Shown here: in pieces, positions 63,583 to 64,000 of the stretch
How positions within the stretch are numbered: the first letter of the stretch is position 1
Layout of the letters: each line of letters begins with the position of its first letter
Source: Symplocastrum torsivum CPER-KK1
Lineage (GTDB): Bacteria; Cyanobacteriota; Cyanobacteriia; Cyanobacteriales; Coleofasciculaceae
Direction: 5' to 3'
Length of the DNA stretch: 64,000 nucleotides
Assembly: GCA_019358875.1 (NCBI GenBank)
Contig: JAHHIF010000009.1
Coordinates: 62,001 to 126,000, forward strand
Notes under the pieces: model-generated
The model's database searches: none
The model's input: only the letters and a program-made list of their open reading frames with translations
What the model was told of the DNA's origin: nothing
Position numbers and translations under genes: made by a program

Positions 63583-64000
63583 ATGTTTGTTGATTTTTTC
63601 ATTAAGCGACCTGTCTTCTCTACGGTCTGCGGTTTGATCATCTTACTGGTAGGAGCAATCAGTATTCCCACTCTACCGATTGCACAGTTTCCAGATATCA
63701 GCCCAACTCAAGTCAGCGTTACGTCTAACTACAGTGGGGCAAGTGCTGAAGTCGTAGAAAACGCTGTCACGAACATCATAGAACGAGAAATCAATGGGGT
63801 CGAAGGCATGAAATACATGACTTCGAGCAGCAGTAATGATGGCACCAGTACAATTACAATCACGTTTGACCCCTCGCGGGACAAAGATATTGCTGCTGTC
63901 GATGTTCAGAACCGAGTGTCTATCGCCCAACCCCGATTGCCACAATCTGTTCAACAAACTGGCGTTCGGGTCAGCAAAGAGTCCAGCAACATCCTCATGG
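63583..64000 (+). CDS. RND efflux pump, inner-membrane subunit (partial)
   Basis: The first 139 codons of an AcrB/HAE1-type pump, running off the right edge. MFVDFFIKRPVFSTV, IPTLPIAQFPDISPTQV and DPSRDKDIAAVDVQNRV are the typical N-terminal sequence: first membrane helix and start of the porter domain. It uses the proton gradient to expel compounds through the adaptor and TolC partner. Confidence 0.93.
   Translation, partial: MFVDFFIKRPVFSTVCGLIILLVGAISIPTLPIAQFPDISPTQVSVTSNYSGASAEVVENAVTNIIEREINGVEGMKYMTSSSSNDGTSTITITFDPSRDKDIAAVDVQNRVSIAQPRLPQSVQQTGVRVSKESSNILM

Overview
The window is chromosomal DNA from a cyanobacterium. It carries many copies of the HIP1 octamer GCGATCGC, psbM, cyanobacteria-only families (DUF3352, DUF2811, DUF29, OpcA, an RbpA-type RRM protein), a B12-dependent ribonucleotide reductase and a full set of beta-cyanobacterial inorganic-carbon (Ci) uptake genes. 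Heptanucleotide tandem repeats (CCCCAAT and AACAACT types) and the fbp-tal-zwf-opcA operon point to a filamentous lineage. I cannot name the species.

Region 1 (1-19.9 kb) is a Ci-uptake and sodium-cycling block. It holds ndhF3-ndhD3-cupA with a convergent CupS-like fasciclin gene (CO2-hydrating NDH-1MS), bicA (SulP bicarbonate transporter), a cytochrome b561-like gene, an NhaS3-type antiporter, sbtB and sbtA (PII-like regulator and Na+/HCO3- symporter), and a seven-gene mrp (mnh) Na+/H+ antiporter operon. The bicA promoter plus its first 72 codons are present a second time, directly upstream of sbtA, so sbtA-sbtB sits behind a bicA-type promoter. BicA and SbtA import Na+ with bicarbonate; NhaS3 and Mrp can return Na+.

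Region 2 (19.9-26.9 kb) is accessory DNA: an AAA-type ATPase with an altered Walker A, DUF29, a pentapeptide remnant, VapBC-like and HicBA toxin-antitoxin pairs, a small protein/HNH pair, a ribbon-helix-helix protein and a second HNH endonuclease. A 30-nt core dispersed repeat punctuates these cassettes.

Region 3 (27-46.3 kb) is mostly housekeeping: GAF/HD-GYP protein, a helically phased array of DnaA-box-like sequences, DUF2811, pth, murF, hrcA, rhodanese, DUF3352, a TrpF-like protein, a glycosyltransferase, cysE, a PPOX-type flavoprotein, nrdJ interrupted by a 310-nt putative group I intron, and an RRM protein.

Region 4 (46.4-54.8 kb) is sugar-phosphate metabolism: pfkA, then fbp-tal-zwf-opcA (oxidative pentose phosphate pathway), then a cobyrinate a,c-diamide synthase gene with an interspersed repeat inserted in frame. 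Region 5 (54.8-57.5 kb) is another toxin-antitoxin patch with decayed members. Region 6 (57.7-64 kb) has a tandem universal stress protein, psbM, a 2Fe-2S ferredoxin, and a tripartite RND efflux system (TolC-like protein, PadR regulator, lipoprotein adaptor, and an RND pump that runs off the window).
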